7,288 nucleotides of DNA from contig JAGLXI010000160.1 of assembly GCA_023132995.1 (NCBI GenBank), forward strand, positions 1 to 7,288. Reading direction: 5' to 3'. The position numbers and the translations under genes are program-made. Below are positions 6,425-7,288 of the stretch, one piece after another. Below the pieces are notes generated by a model. The model did no database searches, had not been told where the DNA came from, and saw only the letters and a program-made list of their open reading frames with translations. Within the stretch, counting starts at the first letter, position 1; the number at the start of each line of letters is the position of its first letter. This stretch comes from Candidatus Zixiibacteriota bacterium. Its GTDB lineage: Bacteria; Zixibacteria; MSB-5A5; GN15; FEB-12.

Positions 6425-6823
6425 ATGTTTTGCCCCAAGTGCCGCTATGAATATAAGGACGGCGTTTCAATCTGTCCTGATTGTGATGAGAGACTGGTCG
6501 CGTCACTCCCTACTGACGAGGACGACGCCGCTAATGATGACCCGGTATACGATGACTGGATTCAACTGGCACGGCTGACCTCGTTCGAATATGCCGAGAT
6601 GGTCGCCGAGGCCTTGCGCGAAAATGACATACCGGTGATCGTCCATTCCGGCACCGGTCATTTCGGACAGACCGGCCAGATGGGCGTTTCCGCCTTCCGT
6701 CCCGTCGGAGGCGGCCTCTCACTGGCGGTGCCGAGAGAGTTCGTTGTCGAGGCCGACCAGGTAGCCGAGACAATTCTGGGTGATGATTGGAAAAATGCAC
6801 GGCTGATAGATATCGAGCCCTGA
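6425..6823 (+). CDS. Small zinc-ribbon protein with DUF2007-like domain
   Basis: The 132-residue product starts with a zinc ribbon, CPKC...CPDC (Cys3, Cys6, Cys17, Cys20). An acidic, low-complexity linker follows (about 30-44, DEDDAANDD). Residues about 45-126 resemble DUF2007, an uncharacterised small domain annotated as a putative prokaryotic signal-transducing module: W-IQLARL, then an EYAEMVAEALRENDIPVIV helix-strand, a Gly-rich loop and a strand-helix with VPREFVVEADQVAETIL. There is no signal peptide or membrane segment, so it is probably cytosolic. The ATG has an excellent AGGAGG site at 6414-6419 with 5-nt spacing. It diverges from the protease gene and shares its 354-bp upstream region, including the tandem palindromes, but a functional link is unproven. 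The zinc ribbon is a firm call and the DUF2007 assignment is from recollection of the family pattern. Confidence 0.82.
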   Translation: MFCPKCRYEYKDGVSICPDCDERLVASLPTDEDDAANDDPVYDDWIQLARLTSFEYAEMVAEALRENDIPVIVHSGTGHFGQTGQMGVSAFRPVGGGLSLAVPREFVVEADQVAETILGDDWKNARLIDIEP

Positions 6824-6831
6824 GAGGTGAT

Positions 6832-6882
6832 ATGTGTTCTGGGATGCGAGTGCGCTATTCTGAGTACATAGCTCACGCCTGA
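6832..6882 (+). CDS. Possible 16-codon small ORF
   Basis: An ATG at 6832 is preceded by GAGAGGTG (6824-6829 and onward), good ribosome-site spacing, and the frame runs 16 codons (MCSGMRVRYSEYIAHA) to TGA at 6880-6882. It starts 8 nt after the zinc-ribbon gene's stop, so it could be translated from the same message. A frame this short can easily arise by chance and I recognise no family. Confidence 0.15.
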   Translation: MCSGMRVRYSEYIAHA

Positions 6883-6901
6883 CCGGTCGTGTTTCGTGGG
6901 C

Positions 6902-6920
6902 GGCAGACGCCCCGTCTGCC
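6902..6920. repeat. GC-rich hairpin, possible terminator or dispersed palindrome
   Basis: GGCAGACG (6902-6909) pairs perfectly with CGTCTGCC (6913-6920) around a CCC loop, an 8-bp GC-rich stem about 80 nt after the zinc-ribbon gene. No T-run follows on either strand, so it is not a standard intrinsic terminator. It could slow transcription, protect a 3' end, or be one copy of a repeated intergenic palindrome. Confidence 0.45.
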
Positions 6921-6925
6921 CCTGA

Positions 6926-6955
6926 TTGGGTTAACGACAGTCGTCAGGGTAATAT
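6926..6955 (+). promoter_or_regulatory. Weak candidate promoter for the right-edge ORF
   Basis: TTGGGT (6926-6931, 3 of 6) and TAATAT (6950-6955, 4 of 6) are 18 nt apart. Initiation near 6962 would give a leader of about 27 nt before the ATG at 6989. The match is marginal. Confidence 0.25.
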
Positions 6956-6988
6956 GCTGAGCACGCAATTCTGAATGTGAGGTGAATC

Positions 6989-7288
6989 ATGGTAGAGTTA
7001 CGAAGGCACAACCGTCTCGGAGATTTCGTACGCCTATTGGGGGAACACAAGAGGCAGATCAAGGAATCCATGCCGAACTCGCATCCAATCAACAAGTACA
7101 AGCATCCTAAGAACAAAGAAATCATAAGCACCGGTGAACTATGTGTTATCTTCGTAAACTCGCACAGTTCTTTGGCAAAGAGATTCTGTTACGGATTTGG
7201 GATGGAGAGTGCTACTCAGGAGCAGTTTCAAAAGATGCTCAAGAGGCTACGCGATACGGGGTTCACTAGCAGGCTGTTGAAAAACTCG
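6989..7288 (+). CDS. Unrecognised protein, open at the right edge of the window
   Basis: From ATG 6989 the frame is open for 100 codons to the window end with no stop, so the gene is partial here. A strong GAGGTGA (6979-6985) precedes the ATG. I recognise no family. The visible part is basic and soluble-looking: RRHNRLGDFVRLLGEHKRQ, then a Lys/His/Asn-rich stretch, a hydrophobic strand GELCVIFVNS and an amphipathic helix EQFQKMLKRLRD. There is no signal peptide or membrane segment. Base composition looks more AT-rich than in the other genes, a hint of foreign origin. The last ten or so codons (TSRLLKNS) coincide with a motif that resembles the end of a dispersed repeat, so the original C-terminus may have been replaced by inserted DNA. 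Start confidence is fair; function is unknown. Confidence 0.6.
   Translation, partial: MVELRRHNRLGDFVRLLGEHKRQIKESMPNSHPINKYKHPKNKEIISTGELCVIFVNSHSSLAKRFCYGFGMESATQEQFQKMLKRLRDTGFTSRLLKNS
7269..7288. repeat. Possible left boundary of a dispersed repeat or insertion element
   Basis: The window ends in GCAGGCTGTTGAAAAACTCG. Its TGTTGAAAAAC (7275-7285) is an exact inverse of 499-509 and close to the inverted-repeat end at 369-380. From memory, sequences of the type CAGGCTGTTGAAAAA are common at the ends of insertion sequences and MITE-like repeats. The rest of the element, if any, lies outside the window. Confidence 0.35.

Overview
The window looks like a chromosomal segment of an uncultured, moderately GC-rich bacterium. 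The best lineage clue is the secreted subtilisin-like protease, which ends in two 35-residue dockerin-type repeats (GDVDxSG...PIDIADLVYLVD). In my recollection that tail is typical of candidate phylum Zixibacteria and relatives in the FCB group. The taxonomy is an inference from this one protein style; no rRNA is present.

Layout from left to right. (1) Positions 1-201, minus strand: the N-terminal part of an XRE-type helix-turn-helix regulator that runs off the left edge. (2) Positions 202-606: a non-coding divergent region. It holds a good minus-strand promoter for the regulator, a good plus-strand promoter for the operon, and between them a 143-bp segment bounded by imperfect inverted repeats that resembles a MITE-like dispersed element. 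(3) Positions 607-4052, plus strand: a tight three-gene operon of a sugar-phosphate nucleotidyltransferase, S-adenosylmethionine synthetase (metK) and S-adenosylhomocysteine hydrolase (ahcY). (4) Positions 4053-4273: a short convergent gap with no convincing terminator. (5) Positions 4274-6070, minus strand: a secreted S8 protease with a signal peptide, a complete catalytic set and a dockerin tail. (6) Positions 6071-6424: its leader and promoter region, with a near-consensus promoter and a pair of identical palindromes just upstream. (7) Positions 6425-6823, plus strand: a small zinc-ribbon plus DUF2007-like protein. (8) Positions 6824-6988: a GC-rich hairpin and a possible 16-codon ORF. (9) Positions 6989-7288, plus strand: an unrecognised ORF still open at the right edge. 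Its last codons look like the end of a dispersed repeat related to the element in region 2.

Functionally, metK and ahcY form two steps of the activated methyl cycle: AdoMet is made, methyltransferases turn it into AdoHcy, and AhcY removes the inhibitory AdoHcy. The nucleotidyltransferase in the same transcript makes activated sugars and has no obvious biochemical link, so its place there is worth noting. The protease is a separate, divergently regulated secreted-protein unit.

I did not find a clearly new multi-gene system. The most interesting non-coding signals are the palindrome array at the protease promoter and the dispersed-repeat signature shared by positions 369-511 and the right edge.
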